DNA of 64,000 bases from Pseudomonas fluorescens NCIMB 11764 (GTDB lineage: Bacteria; Pseudomonadota; Gammaproteobacteria; Pseudomonadales; Pseudomonadaceae), in contig NZ_CP010945.1 of NCBI RefSeq assembly GCF_000293885.2, forward strand, positions 3,430,001 to 3,494,000, read 5' to 3'. This document shows, in pieces, positions 46,029-55,050 of this stretch. A model generated the notes under the pieces. That model did no database searches and was not told the DNA's origin. It was given only the letters and a program-made list of their open reading frames with translations. Position numbers and translations under genes: made by a program. How positions within the stretch are numbered: position 1 is the first letter of the stretch; every line of letters begins with the position of its first letter.

Positions 46029-46801
46029 TCGAGTTGTCCATCCCGACGACCGGTTCCAATGGCCGCGTTGCACTGGTAACCGGTGCCGCACGAGGCATTG
46101 GTCTGGGGATTGCGGCCTGGCTGATCAGCGAAGGCTGGCAGGTGGTGTTGACGGACCTGGACCGGGTGCGTGGTTCGAAAGTGGCGAAGGTTCTGGGTGA
46201 TAACGCCTGGTTCATCGCCATGGACGTCTCGAACGAGGGGCAGGTCGCGCTGGGTGTTGCCGAGGTGCTGGGGCAGTTCGGGCGTCTGGATGCGCTGGTG
46301 TGCAATGCGGCAGTGGCCGATCCGCACAACATCACCCTGGAAAGCCTCGATCTGGCTTACTGGAATCGGGTACTGGCGGTGAATCTCAGCGGGCCGATGC
46401 TGTTGGCCAAGCACTGTGCGCCGTACCTGCGTGCTCACAGCGGTGCGATCGTCAACCTGGCCTCGACCCGTGCCGGGCAGTCGGAACCCGACACAGAGGC
46501 TTACGCGGCGAGCAAGGGCGGGCTGTTGGCCCTGACTCATGCGTTGGCGATCAGCCTGGGTCCGGAAATTCGCGTCAATGCCGTCAGTCCTGGCTGGATC
46601 GATGCGCGGGACCCTGCGGTGCGGCGTGCCGAACCCCTCACCGAAGCTGACCACGCGCAGCATCCGGCGGGCAGGGTAGGGACGGTCGAGGACGTGGCGG
46701 CGATGGTTGCCTGGCTGCTGTCGAAGAATGCGGGTTTCGTCACGGGCCAGGAATTTGTGGTCGATGGCGGCATGACCAAGAAGATGATTTACAGCGAGTG
46801 A
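46025..46801 (+). CDS. Short-chain dehydrogenase/reductase
   Basis: 258-residue NAD(P)-dependent oxidoreductase of the classical SDR type. The Rossmann motif [12 protein letters not shown] (TGxxxGIG, about residues 20-27), VCNAAVADP, the catalytic serine in NLASTRAG and the Tyr/Lys pair in YAASKGG (about 159-163) are all present. The GTG start at 46025 overlaps the metZ stop (GTGA), so the two genes are coupled. The substrate is unknown. No specific link to methionine synthesis is evident beyond the operon. Confidence 0.87.
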   Translation: MIELSIPTTGSNGRVALVTGAARGIGLGIAAWLISEGWQVVLTDLDRVRGSKVAKVLGDNAWFIAMDVSNEGQVALGVAEVLGQFGRLDALVCNAAVADPHNITLESLDLAYWNRVLAVNLSGPMLLAKHCAPYLRAHSGAIVNLASTRAGQSEPDTEAYAASKGGLLALTHALAISLGPEIRVNAVSPGWIDARDPAVRRAEPLTEADHAQHPAGRVGTVEDVAAMVAWLLSKNAGFVTGQEFVVDGGMTKKMIYSE

Positions 46802-46866
46802 CAGGGCAGCGGCGTTGGCGCGAATGACTCGATTTTGTCTTTTTCAGAAAAACTTCAAGCGGGCTA

Positions 46867-46895
46867 TTGACTTAGCTTCGTTAGGTGCGTAAATT
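46867..46895 (+). promoter_or_regulatory. Promoter of the tRNA-Val/Asp cluster
   Basis: TTGACT (46867-46872), 17-bp spacer, TAAATT (46890-46895), ending 21 bases before tRNA-Val. Confidence 0.72.
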
Positions 46896-46916
46896 TCGCG
46901 GCCTCAGAGAAGCAAA

Positions 46917-46992
46917 GGGTGATTAGCTCAGCTGGGAGAGCGTCTGCCTTACAAGCAGAATGTCGGCGGTTCGATCCCGTCATCACCCACCA
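46917..46992 (+). tRNA. tRNA-Val (TAC)
   Basis: 76 nt with encoded CCA. Acceptor GGGTGAT/ATCACCC, anticodon TAC between TCTGC and GCAGA. Confidence 0.97.
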
Positions 46993-47046
46993 CTTCTTGA
47001 GAGTCTTGCGAAAGCAAGATGGAAGCTGAAAAGCCTCCACCGACGC

Positions 47047-47123
47047 GCAGCGGTAGTTCAGTCGGTTAGAATACCGGCCTGTCACGCCGGGGGTCGCGGG
47101 TTCGAGTCCCGTCCGCTGCGCCA
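47047..47123 (+). tRNA. tRNA-Asp (GTC), copy 1
   Basis: 77 nt with encoded CCA. Acceptor GCAGCGG/CCGCTGC, anticodon GTC between CCGGC and GCCGG. Confidence 0.97.
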
Positions 47124-47211
47124 TATTTTCCGGGTCAGGTTTACCTGGCTCGAGATTGAAAGCCTCGAAGCTTTCGATCAGACGAGTTAGGACGCAAGTC
47201 CAAAGCGATAC

Positions 47212-47288
47212 GCAGCGGTAGTTCAGTCGGTTAGAATACCGGCCTGTCACGCCGGGGGTCGCGGGTTCGAGTCCCGTCCGCTGCGCCA
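47212..47288 (+). tRNA. tRNA-Asp (GTC), copy 2
   Basis: 77 nt, identical in sequence to copy 1, 88 bp downstream. The spacers are not alike apart from a few bases before each gene. Confidence 0.97.
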
Positions 47289-47362
47289 TATCTGCCTCAA
47301 GGCCCACTGAACGCCTTGGAGCTACGAAGAAAGCCTTTGGTTTACTTCGAGTCGATAGCAAA

Positions 47363-47390
47363 GACCCTGGTCGAAAGACCGGGGTTTTTT
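47363..47390 (+). terminator. Terminator of the tRNA-Val/Asp cluster
   Basis: GACCCTGGTC/GACCGGGGT arms with a GAAA tetraloop, followed by T6. Confidence 0.82.
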
Positions 47391-47484
47391 GTGTCTGAAA
47401 TTTGGCTTTTTATGCCACTCCAGCCTTTCCAGAGCCAACTTTCTGCCCGTGCGGTGCATAAAGGACTTGGTTCCCGGCTTCGAT

Positions 47485-47506
47485 ATTAATTAGAATCACT
47501 CTCATT
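47485..47506. promoter_or_regulatory. Probable Fur box before the fecI-type sigma gene
   Basis: AATTAGAATCACTCTCATTT resembles the Fur consensus (GATAATGATAATCATTATC) with the AGAATC..CTCAT spacing usual for Pseudomonas iron-regulated sigma genes. It lies about 35 bp before the start codon. Confidence 0.65.
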
Positions 47507-47538
47507 TACGATAACTCCTTGGCACAGGGCTTCTTGAG

Positions 47539-48048
47539 ATGAGTGATGCAGTGATGCCGAAGGAGCAAACCCTTCACGACCTGTACCGCGATCACCGGGG
47601 CTGGCTTGAAAGCTGGTTGAGAAGACGCATGGGCAACGGCTGTGATGCGGCGGACCTGAGCCAGGATACGTTCCTGCGTTTGCTGGCCAGCTCCCAGCGG
47701 ATCGCCGACCTGCAAGAACCCCGTGCCTATCTGCTGACGGTGGGCAAACGCCTTCTGAGCAATTTCTACCAGCGTCGCAGTCTGGAGCAGGCCTATCTGG
47801 CCGCGTTGGCGTCGATGCCCGAAGAGTGTGCGCCATCACCTGAGCAGCGCTGGTTGCTGCTGGAAACCCTGCAAGCGCTGGATGAACTGCTCGACGGACT
47901 GCCGAGGGCAGTGCGACGGGCGTTTCTCTGGAGTCAGCTCGAAGGGTTGAACTACCAGCAAATCGCCGAGCGCCTGGAGGTGTCCGAGCGCACGATCAAA
48001 CGCTACATGGCGCAAGCCTACGAGCATTGCCTGTTGGTGGACCTGTGA
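47539..48048 (+). CDS. FecI-like ECF sigma factor
   Basis: 169-residue iron-starvation sigma factor. Region 2 (about residues 10-75) has the FecI-type DLYRDHRGWLESWLRRRMG and the AADLSQDTFLRLL motif. Region 4 (about 110-165) has GLNYQQIAERLEVSERTIKR as the -35-binding helix-turn-helix. It would be released by its FecR partner when the outer-membrane receptor binds its siderophore, and would then transcribe the receptor gene. Its stop overlaps the fecR-like GTG start by 4 bp. A Fur-like box upstream gives iron repression. Confidence 0.92.
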   Translation: MSDAVMPKEQTLHDLYRDHRGWLESWLRRRMGNGCDAADLSQDTFLRLLASSQRIADLQEPRAYLLTVGKRLLSNFYQRRSLEQAYLAALASMPEECAPSPEQRWLLLETLQALDELLDGLPRAVRRAFLWSQLEGLNYQQIAERLEVSERTIKRYMAQAYEHCLLVDL

Positions 48049-48989
48049 ACAGTCAAGCGTCCGATGCCCGTCAGGCTGTCCGTGCTGCGGCGCAGTGGCT
48101 TGCGTTGTTGGAATCGGGCGGCGCCAATGAGCAGGACCGGGCGAATTTGCAACGTTGGCGTGAGACCTGCGCCACTCACGAGCACGCCTGGCAGAAGGCG
48201 CATGCCTTGCGTCAGCGTTTCACCGACCTGCCTTCAGGGCTGGCGCTGAGCAGTCTGGATCGTCCTGATCCGGGGCGGCGCGTGGTGCTCAAGCGCGCAT
48301 TGGGCGCCGTGGCGTTGGTGCCGACGGCCTGGCTGATCAGCCGACAATTGCCTCTGGATGTCTGGCGTGCCGATCTGCACACGGCCACTGGCGAGCGCAA
48401 AAAAGTGCAGCTCGCCGATGGCAGCTCCTTGCAACTCAACACCGCCAGTGCCGTCGATGTGGATTTGCAGAGCCGCCGTGTGAAACTGATCGAGGGCGAT
48501 CTGTCGCTGAAGGTGCCGGGGACTGCGCCGCTGACGATCCAGACGAAGTTCGGCAATGTCATCGTCAGTCAAAGCGAAGTCTGCGTTCGCCAGCACGCGC
48601 AAGGCTGTCGAGTGTCGGTGTTCAACGGATCCGTGCAGTTGCAGCCCTTGCAAGGGCCGGCGCTGGCAGTGCGCGGTGGCCAGCAGGTCAACCTGCAAGC
48701 GGTGGGTGTCGGAGCGATCACGCCATTCGATGCGCTGGCTCCCGGTTGGCGCGAAGGTGTGCTGATGGCCAGGAACCAGCCGCTGGGGGATTTCCTCCGC
48801 GAACTCGGCACCTACCGTCCGGGCGTTCTGCGCTGGGAGCCGGAGCTGGAAACACTGCGCGTCACCGGCAGTTTCCGGCTGGACGACACTGACCGCGTCC
48901 TCGCGCTGCTTGCGGCCAGCCTGCCGCTAGAGGTGCATTCCCGAACCCGCTACTGGGTCACGTTGCTGCCGCGCAAAAATAGTGTGTGA
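48045..48989 (+). CDS. FecR-like anti-sigma / sigma regulator
   Basis: 314-residue inner-membrane signal transducer. The cytoplasmic N-terminus (about residues 1-80) carries the DUF4880-type block ARQAVRAAAQWLALLESGGA and the EHAWQKAH motif. A hydrophobic stretch (about 85-105, LGAVALVPTAWLIS) should cross the membrane. The periplasmic FecR domain follows (about 115-205, TATGERKKVQLADGSSLQLN). The start is the GTG at 48045 overlapping the sigma-factor stop. It would relay receptor occupancy to the sigma factor. Confidence 0.9.
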   Translation: MNSQASDARQAVRAAAQWLALLESGGANEQDRANLQRWRETCATHEHAWQKAHALRQRFTDLPSGLALSSLDRPDPGRRVVLKRALGAVALVPTAWLISRQLPLDVWRADLHTATGERKKVQLADGSSLQLNTASAVDVDLQSRRVKLIEGDLSLKVPGTAPLTIQTKFGNVIVSQSEVCVRQHAQGCRVSVFNGSVQLQPLQGPALAVRGGQQVNLQAVGVGAITPFDALAPGWREGVLMARNQPLGDFLRELGTYRPGVLRWEPELETLRVTGSFRLDDTDRVLALLAASLPLEVHSRTRYWVTLLPRKNSV

Positions 48990-49056
48990 AGCCTGTCCCC
49001 TTTTTTCGACTCGCTTGTCATTCAAGGCATGTGAACGAATCAAGAGAGCCATTTCA

Positions 49057-51474
49057 ATGTCCGCAACCTGCCATCCACGCCCGGCTTCTTTGCGCCTGCG
49101 TCCGTTGTTGCACCTGAGCCTGTTGTTGGGCCTGAGTGCCAGTCCGTTGTTCATCACCTCCAGTTGGGCCGACGACAGTGCCCGGCGCAGTTATCAGGTA
49201 CCTGCCGGCAGCCTGAGCGATGCGCTGACCCGTTTCGCCGGGTTGGCTGGCGTCAATCTCTCGGTAGACCCTGCGTTGGTGAGCGGTCGCAACAGCACCG
49301 GTCTTTCCGGCGAATATGCCGTGGAGGAGGGCTTTGCGCGATTGTTGCAAGGTTCCGGTCTGCAACTGCAGCCGGTGGGCGAACAGGCTTACATCCTGAC
49401 TCCGGCGCCAGAAGGCAGCAGCCTGCAGCTGGCCCCCACCTCGATTCTTGGCGCCACAGGCGGGGCCGACGGCGAGGTGTATGCCGGTGGCCAGGTCGCG
49501 CGCCGCGGTTCCCAGGGCTTGCTGGGCTCGAAAGACTTCATGGAAACGCCGTTCAGCATGACCACTTACACCAGTGAGGTGGTCAAGAATGTGCAGGCGC
49601 GTACCCTGGGCGAACTGATCGCCAGCGATCCTTCGGTTCGCGCCACCAACCCGGCCGGTGGGCGCTATGAGCAGTTCACCATTCGCGGGTTCAGCCTGTT
49701 CAACAGTGATGTCGCCTATAACGGTCTCTACGGCGTTCTGCCGACCTACACGATCGACATGGAAATGGCCGACCGCGTCGACATTCTCAAAGGCCCGAGC
49801 CAGCTCATCAACGGCATCTCGCCGCGAGGCGCCGTTGGTGGCGGGATCAACGTGGTGCCCAAGCGCGCGACGGACAAGCCGATCACTTCGTTCACCGGCA
49901 ACTACGCGTCCGACAGCCAGACCGGCGGCGCCGTGGATATTGGCAGGCGCTTCGGTGAAGACAACAAGTTCGGGATTCGTTTCAACGGCGTGAAGCAGTC
50001 CGGCGACACCGAATGGGATCACCAGAATGTCGACCGCGAGATGGCCGTACTGGGCCTGGATTTTCGCGGTGAACGCCTGCGACTCTCGACCGACCTGGGG
50101 CGTACCGAGCGTGATACCGACGCACCGCAAGAGCGCGTGCAAGTCGGCGCCAACGCACAGGTTCCGCACGCCAGCGACGTACGTCACAACTATGCGCAAC
50201 CCTGGAGCAAGGCGAGTACCAATGATACGTTCGGCACGGTGAACGGCGAATTCGATGTCAGCGATAACGTCATGTTGTACGGCGGCGTAGGCGCGCGTGA
50301 AAGCAATCATGACTTCCTCCGTCACGCCGTTTCAGTCACCAACAACAAGGGCGACTTCGCCGTTCAGCCCCGTGACTTCACCCGAGACGAAAGTGTCCGC
50401 ACGGCTACCGCCGGGGTGCGCAACTGGTTCCACACCGGCCCGGTGAGCCATGAGGTCAACCTGGCGGCCAGCTATTTCTACATGGACTTCGAAAATGGCG
50501 GCGCCCGGTATGCCAATGCCAACAGCAACCTCTACAACCCCGTGGAAACGCGCACGCCGGTCACGCCCACTCGACTCGATTCGAAGGTCTACACCGAGAA
50601 TCGCTCCACCGGTGTGGCGTTGTCCGACACCCTGGGCTTCTTCGATGACCGGCTGCTGCTGACCCTCGGCGCTCGATGGCAGCGCGTGAAGGTCGACGAC
50701 TGGACGGCTGATGTCAAAGGTGACACCGCCTACGATGAGGAAAAGGTCTCGCCGTCGGGCGGTATCCTGTTCAAGGCGACCGATAAGCTGTCGCTGTATG
50801 CCAACTACATGGAAGGCCTGAGCCAGGGCAAGATCGCCCCGTCGACCTCGATCAACGAGGACGAGATCTTCCCGCCGTTCGTCAGTCGCCAGGTCGAGGT
50901 CGGCGCCAAGTATGATGCGGGTCAGTTTGCGGTGACCGCTGCGGTGTTCCGGATTAAGCAGCCAGCCTATGAAACCAACGCCACGACGCGCGTCTTTGGC
51001 CCGAATGGCAAACGTCAGAACGACGGTGTGGAGCTGAGTGTTTTCGGTGAGCCGCTCAAAGGTTTCCGCTTGCTCGGCGGTGTCATGTACATCGACAGTG
51101 AGTTGACCAATACCACCAATGGCACCTTCGACGGCAACCGCGCGCCGGCAACGCCCAAATACAACGTCAACCTCGGCGCCGAGTGGGACGTGCCGACCGT
51201 ACAGGGCTTGACCTTGACCAGCCGCGGCATCTATTCCAGCTCGCAGTTCCTGGACCAGTCCAACAACAAGGAAATCGATTCGTGGGAGCGTTTCGACGTG
51301 GGCGCACGTTATGCGTTCAAGGTCGAGGACAAGAACATCACCCTGCGGGCCAATGTCGAGAACGTGGCGGACAAGCGCTACTGGAGTTCGGCCGGGGCTT
51401 CGGATGACAGCGAGCCGGGGTTGACGCTGTCGACGCCGCGAACCTACCTCCTTTCGGCGACTGTGGACTTTTAA
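49057..51474 (+). CDS. TonB-dependent siderophore receptor with N-terminal signalling domain
   Basis: 805-residue outer-membrane transducer. The signal peptide covers about residues 1-37 (SPLFITSSWA end). An STN signalling domain (about 43-110, YQVPAGSLSDALTRFAGLAG) contacts the FecR-like protein. The plug domain follows (about 165-275, SMTTYTSEVVKNVQARTLGE, RGFSLFNSDVAYNGLYGV), then the 22-strand barrel. The C-terminus ends in a phenylalanine (TYLLSATVDF), as in ferrichrome/ferrioxamine-type receptors. The start at 49057 gives a clean signal peptide. The ligand cannot be named; with the sigma and FecR genes it forms a complete cell-surface signalling unit. Confidence 0.93.
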   Translation: MSATCHPRPASLRLRPLLHLSLLLGLSASPLFITSSWADDSARRSYQVPAGSLSDALTRFAGLAGVNLSVDPALVSGRNSTGLSGEYAVEEGFARLLQGSGLQLQPVGEQAYILTPAPEGSSLQLAPTSILGATGGADGEVYAGGQVARRGSQGLLGSKDFMETPFSMTTYTSEVVKNVQARTLGELIASDPSVRATNPAGGRYEQFTIRGFSLFNSDVAYNGLYGVLPTYTIDMEMADRVDILKGPSQLINGISPRGAVGGGINVVPKRATDKPITSFTGNYASDSQTGGAVDIGRRFGEDNKFGIRFNGVKQSGDTEWDHQNVDREMAVLGLDFRGERLRLSTDLGRTERDTDAPQERVQVGANAQVPHASDVRHNYAQPWSKASTNDTFGTVNGEFDVSDNVMLYGGVGARESNHDFLRHAVSVTNNKGDFAVQPRDFTRDESVRTATAGVRNWFHTGPVSHEVNLAASYFYMDFENGGARYANANSNLYNPVETRTPVTPTRLDSKVYTENRSTGVALSDTLGFFDDRLLLTLGARWQRVKVDDWTADVKGDTAYDEEKVSPSGGILFKATDKLSLYANYMEGLSQGKIAPSTSINEDEIFPPFVSRQVEVGAKYDAGQFAVTAAVFRIKQPAYETNATTRVFGPNGKRQNDGVELSVFGEPLKGFRLLGGVMYIDSELTNTTNGTFDGNRAPATPKYNVNLGAEWDVPTVQGLTLTSRGIYSSSQFLDQSNNKEIDSWERFDVGARYAFKVEDKNITLRANVENVADKRYWSSAGASDDSEPGLTLSTPRTYLLSATVDF

Positions 51475-51487
51475 GCAGTCAGCAAAT

Positions 51488-51577
51488 TGTGGCGAGGGAG
51501 CTTGCTCCCGCTGGACTGCGTAGCCGTCCCCTCTGTGGGTGCTTCGCACCCGGACGGGAGCAAGCTCCCTCGCCACA
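51488..51577. repeat. REPIN with perfect 23-bp arms
   Basis: TGTGGCGAGGGAGCTTGCTC and onward (51488-51510) and its exact inverse (51555-51577) enclose a second hairpin, GGGTGCTTCGCACCC (51537-51551). It lies between the converging receptor and aldehyde dehydrogenase genes. Confidence 0.85.
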
Positions 51578-51592
51578 GGTTCATTGCCAGTT

Positions 51593-53017
51593 TCAGCCTT
51601 GCAAATACACCGCATGCGTATGGGTGTACTCATACAACCCGTGCTTGCCATCCGCACCGCCAATCCCGGATTTACGCACCCCGGCATGGAAGCCCTGCAT
51701 GGCCTCGAAATTCTCCCGATTCACGTAGGTTTCGCCAAAATCCAGCTCGCGCATCGCGTGCATGGTTTTGCTCAGGTCGCGGGTGTAGATCGACGACGTC
51801 AGGCCGTATTCGCAGTCGTTGGCCAGGGCGATGGCTTCGTCGAGGTCATCGATGATCTGAATCGGCAGCACCGGGCCGAAAATCTCTTCGCGCATGATGT
51901 CCATCGTAGCGTTGCAACCGGCGAGCACGGTGGGCTGGAAGTGGAAACCGTTCGGCAGATCGGCAATCTGCCCACCGCTGATCAAACTCGCACCCTGGCT
52001 CAACGCCGTGCGGACTTTACGGTTGACGCTGTCCAGGCCCTGACGGTTAATCAGCGGCCCCATTTCCACATCCGGCTGGGCGATCGGGTCGCCGAAGCGG
52101 GTAGCGCTCATGGCTGCCGCGATACGCTCGATAAACTGGTCCGCGACCCTGCGCTCGACATACACCCGCTCGGCGCAGTTGCACACCTGACCGCTGTTGA
52201 TAATCCGCGAATCGCGGATGGCCTTCACCGCCAGATCCAGATCGGCATCCGCCAACACAATCGCCGGCGCCTTGCCGCCCAGTTCCAGATTGAGTTTGGT
52301 GATGTTCGGCGCGGCGGCGGCCATGATTCGCGAGCCGGTATCCACGCTGCCGGTGAAGCTGATCATGTCCACGCCCTTGTGCGCGCTGAGCGCCGCGCCG
52401 ACTCGACCGTCGCCGCAGACCACATTGAACACGCCGGGCGGCAGGTCGGTTTTCGCCACCAGTCGGGCGAATTCGAAGCAGTTGTTCGGGGTTTCTTCGC
52501 TGGGCTTGATCACGATGGTGTTGCCGGTCAGCAGTGCCGGCGCCATTTTGCGGGCGATCAGGAAGAACGGAAAATTCCACGGCAGAATCCCGGCGACTAC
52601 GCCTAGCGGCTTACGGAACAGAAAGATGTTTTCGTTCTGGCGGTCGCTGGTGATGATTTCGCCTTCGATGCGTCTGGCCCATTCGGCCATGTAGTCGAGG
52701 TAATCGGCGGTGAAGTTGACTTCGACTTCCGCCAGGGCGCTGATTTTGCCCTGTTCCAGCGTGATGGTGCGCGCCAGGTGCGCGACGTTTTCCCGCAGCT
52801 TGGCGGCGATGCGACGCAGATGCCCGGCGCGTTCAATCGCCGGTTTGCGCGACCAGTCTTTTTGCGCGGTGCGGGCGGCGGCGAGGGCGCGGTCTACGTC
52901 TTCGGCAGTCGAGGCCGGGACTTTCGACAGCACCGCGCCGGTGGCCGGGTTGATCACGTCGAGATGAGCAGCGCTGGCCACAAACTGGCCGTTGATGAAG
53001 TTTTCGTAGACAGGCAT
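51593..53017 (-). CDS. aldA: NAD-dependent aldehyde dehydrogenase (lactaldehyde/glycolaldehyde type)
   Basis: 474-residue aldehyde dehydrogenase closest in my recollection to E. coli AldA (479 residues). The catalytic glutamate is in LNLELGGKAPAIVLADADLD (about residue 246) and the nucleophile cysteine in NSGQVCNCAERVYV (about 280). NAD-binding GSVDTGSRIM and PWNFPFFLIARKM are typical. The start at 53017 (MPVYENFINGQFV) has AAGGAG; the frame upstream runs into the aldolase gene. It is the last gene of the rhamnonate operon, 16 bp after rhmA, and would oxidise the lactaldehyde released by the aldolase to lactate. Confidence 0.88.
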   Translation of the reverse strand: MPVYENFINGQFVASAAHLDVINPATGAVLSKVPASTAEDVDRALAAARTAQKDWSRKPAIERAGHLRRIAAKLRENVAHLARTITLEQGKISALAEVEVNFTADYLDYMAEWARRIEGEIITSDRQNENIFLFRKPLGVVAGILPWNFPFFLIARKMAPALLTGNTIVIKPSEETPNNCFEFARLVAKTDLPPGVFNVVCGDGRVGAALSAHKGVDMISFTGSVDTGSRIMAAAAPNITKLNLELGGKAPAIVLADADLDLAVKAIRDSRIINSGQVCNCAERVYVERRVADQFIERIAAAMSATRFGDPIAQPDVEMGPLINRQGLDSVNRKVRTALSQGASLISGGQIADLPNGFHFQPTVLAGCNATMDIMREEIFGPVLPIQIIDDLDEAIALANDCEYGLTSSIYTRDLSKTMHAMRELDFGETYVNRENFEAMQGFHAGVRKSGIGGADGKHGLYEYTHTHAVYLQG

Positions 53018-53033
53018 GGAGACGACTCCTTGA

Positions 53034-53834
53034 TCAGTAGGTACGCGAAGGCGCTTGAGCGGTGGCCGGTGTGCGATAACGCGCCAGGGTGGCCATGGCG
53101 CTCTGACGCAGCAGGCTGATATCGATGGCCACCGCAATGAACTGACAACCCCAGCTCTGATAGCGGCGCGCGTCCTCTTCGTTCGGCGCAAGAATGCCGC
53201 AGGCCTTGCCGGCCGCCAGCGTGGCGTTCACCGCGTGTTGAATCCGTTCCTGGACTTCCGGGTGACCGGGATTGCCGGCGTGACCAAGCCCGATGGACAG
53301 ATCCGCCGGGCCGATAAACACCGCATCGACGCCTTCGACGGCGGCAATCGCTTCGACGTTTTCAACACCCGTGCGCGATTCCACCTGAACGATCAGGCAC
53401 AGCTGCTCATGCGCGGTGTTCAGGTAATCCGGTACGCCATCCCAGCGTGTAGCGCGGGTCAAACCGCCGCCGACGCCGCGAATACCGTGCGGCGGATAAC
53501 GCATGGCGCGGACCAGTGCCGCTGCCTGCTCAGCGGTTTCGACCATCGGAATCATCAGCGTCTGCGCGCCGATATCCAGCAGTTGCTTGATCAGGTTGGC
53601 GTCGCCCGTCACCGCACGCACCACCGGTGCGGTGGCGTAGGGCGCCACCGCCTGCAGTTGCGCCAGCACGCCGGGCACGGTGTTCGGCGCGTGTTCGCCG
53701 TCGATCAGCATCCAGTCGTAACCGGTGGTGGCGACGATCTCGGCGGCGTAGCCCGTGGCGAAACCGGCCCAGATTCCATATTGGGTTGCCGGGTTTTTCA
53801 GGGCGGCCTTGAAAGCGTTGTGAGGCATGTTCAT
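53034..53834 (-). CDS. rhmA: 2-keto-3-deoxy-L-rhamnonate aldolase (HpcH/HpaI family)
   Basis: 266-residue class II pyruvate aldolase, nearly the length of E. coli YfaU/RhmA (267). The catalytic histidine is in YDWMLIDGEHAPNTVPG (about residue 47). Metal ligands are the glutamate in LIVQVESRTGVEN (about 152) and the aspartate in VFIGPADLSIGLG (about 178). The RYPPHGIRGVGG loop is family-typical. It would split 2-keto-3-deoxy-L-rhamnonate into pyruvate and lactaldehyde. The start at 53834 (MNMPHNAFKAAL) is preceded by AAGGA; it follows rhmD by 14 bp. Confidence 0.88.
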   Translation of the reverse strand: MNMPHNAFKAALKNPATQYGIWAGFATGYAAEIVATTGYDWMLIDGEHAPNTVPGVLAQLQAVAPYATAPVVRAVTGDANLIKQLLDIGAQTLMIPMVETAEQAAALVRAMRYPPHGIRGVGGGLTRATRWDGVPDYLNTAHEQLCLIVQVESRTGVENVEAIAAVEGVDAVFIGPADLSIGLGHAGNPGHPEVQERIQHAVNATLAAGKACGILAPNEEDARRYQSWGCQFIAVAIDISLLRQSAMATLARYRTPATAQAPSRTY

Positions 53835-53848
53835 GACGGGGTCCTTAC

Positions 53849-55033
53849 TCAGCGGTTGTACGGCCGATGCAGTTGGCATTCCGGGTTGAGCGTTACGCCA
53901 AAGCCGGGCTGGTCGAGTGCGGACAGGCGCATGCGGCCGTTCACCGGCACCGGTTCGCCGAGCAATTGCGGGTGGAACATCGGTACCACTTCGTCAGCCT
54001 TGGGCGCCATCATCAGGAACTCGGCGAACGGACTGTTATGCCGAGTGGCGACGAAGTGATAGCTGTAAACCGACGAGCCGTGAGGAATGACCAGCGCGTT
54101 GTGGGCGTCGGCCAGGGCGGAAATTTTCACCAGTTCAGTGATCCCGCCACACCAGCCGACATCCGGCTGGATGATGTCGCAGCAGCCCATCTCCAGCAGC
54201 ATGCGGAAACCCCAGCGGGTCGCTTCATGTTCACCGGTGGTCACCAGCATGCCCTTGGGCACGTTGTTGCGCAGGGCGGCGTAACCCCAATAGTCGTCCG
54301 GCGGCAGGGCTTCTTCGATCCACTTCAAGCCATATTCGTGGGCGCCGACTGCGAGTTTGGTGGCGTAGTTGAGGTCCAGGCTCATCCAGCAATCGAGCAT
54401 CAGCCAGAAGTCCGGGCCGACCCGTTCGCGCATGGTCGCCAGTTCTTCGAGGTTCTTGCGCAGGCCTTCCTCGCCTTCGGCCGGGCCGTGGTGCAACGGC
54501 ATCTTGCCGCCGATGAACCCCATTTTCTGCGCCAGGTCCGGACGGGCGCCGGTGGCGTAGAACTGCAATTCGTCGCGGACCGCGCCGCCGAGCAACTGAT
54601 GCACCGGCTCCTGGCGGATCTTGCCGAGCAAGTCCCACAACGCCAGGTCAACGCCGGAAATCGTATTGATGACGATGCCTTTGCGCCCGTAATACAGGGT
54701 CGACTGGTACATCTGGTCCCAGATTTTTTCGATGTCGGTGACCCGTGCACCTTCGAGAAAACGTGCCAGATGTTTTTCGACGATGTAGGCAGCGGGCTCG
54801 CCGCCCGTGGTCACTGCGAAACCGACGGTGCCGTCGCTGGCCTCGATCTCCACCACCAGCGTGCCAAGCACGTTGATGCCGAATGTGCGGCGGCTCTGGC
54901 GGTATTCGGGGTACTTGCTCATCGGCGTGGCAATGTGATCGTCGATCCAGTGGCCGTCCGCCTGATCGTGATAGTCCGCGCCGCCGCCTCTCAATGTGAA
55001 GGCGCGGACGTGTTTGATGGTTGGAATGCCCAT
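53849..55033 (-). CDS. rhmD: L-rhamnonate dehydratase
   Basis: 394-residue enolase-superfamily acid-sugar dehydratase. The RhmD-specific N-terminal block [20 protein letters not shown] and [12 protein letters not shown] is nearly as in E. coli. Mg2+ ligands are the Asp in [19 protein letters not shown] (about 218), the Glu in WIEEALPP (about 244) and the Glu in [10 protein letters not shown] (about 272). The catalytic histidine is in [11 protein letters not shown] (about 321). It removes water from L-rhamnonate to give 2-keto-3-deoxy-L-rhamnonate. The start at 55033 ([12 protein letters not shown]) has GAGGAG; upstream frame is spurious and overlaps the transporter. Confidence 0.92.
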   Translation of the reverse strand: MGIPTIKHVRAFTLRGGGADYHDQADGHWIDDHIATPMSKYPEYRQSRRTFGINVLGTLVVEIEASDGTVGFAVTTGGEPAAYIVEKHLARFLEGARVTDIEKIWDQMYQSTLYYGRKGIVINTISGVDLALWDLLGKIRQEPVHQLLGGAVRDELQFYATGARPDLAQKMGFIGGKMPLHHGPAEGEEGLRKNLEELATMRERVGPDFWLMLDCWMSLDLNYATKLAVGAHEYGLKWIEEALPPDDYWGYAALRNNVPKGMLVTTGEHEATRWGFRMLLEMGCCDIIQPDVGWCGGITELVKISALADAHNALVIPHGSSVYSYHFVATRHNSPFAEFLMMAPKADEVVPMFHPQLLGEPVPVNGRMRLSALDQPGFGVTLNPECQLHRPYNR

Positions 55034-55050
55034 GGTGTGACTCCTCAGGT

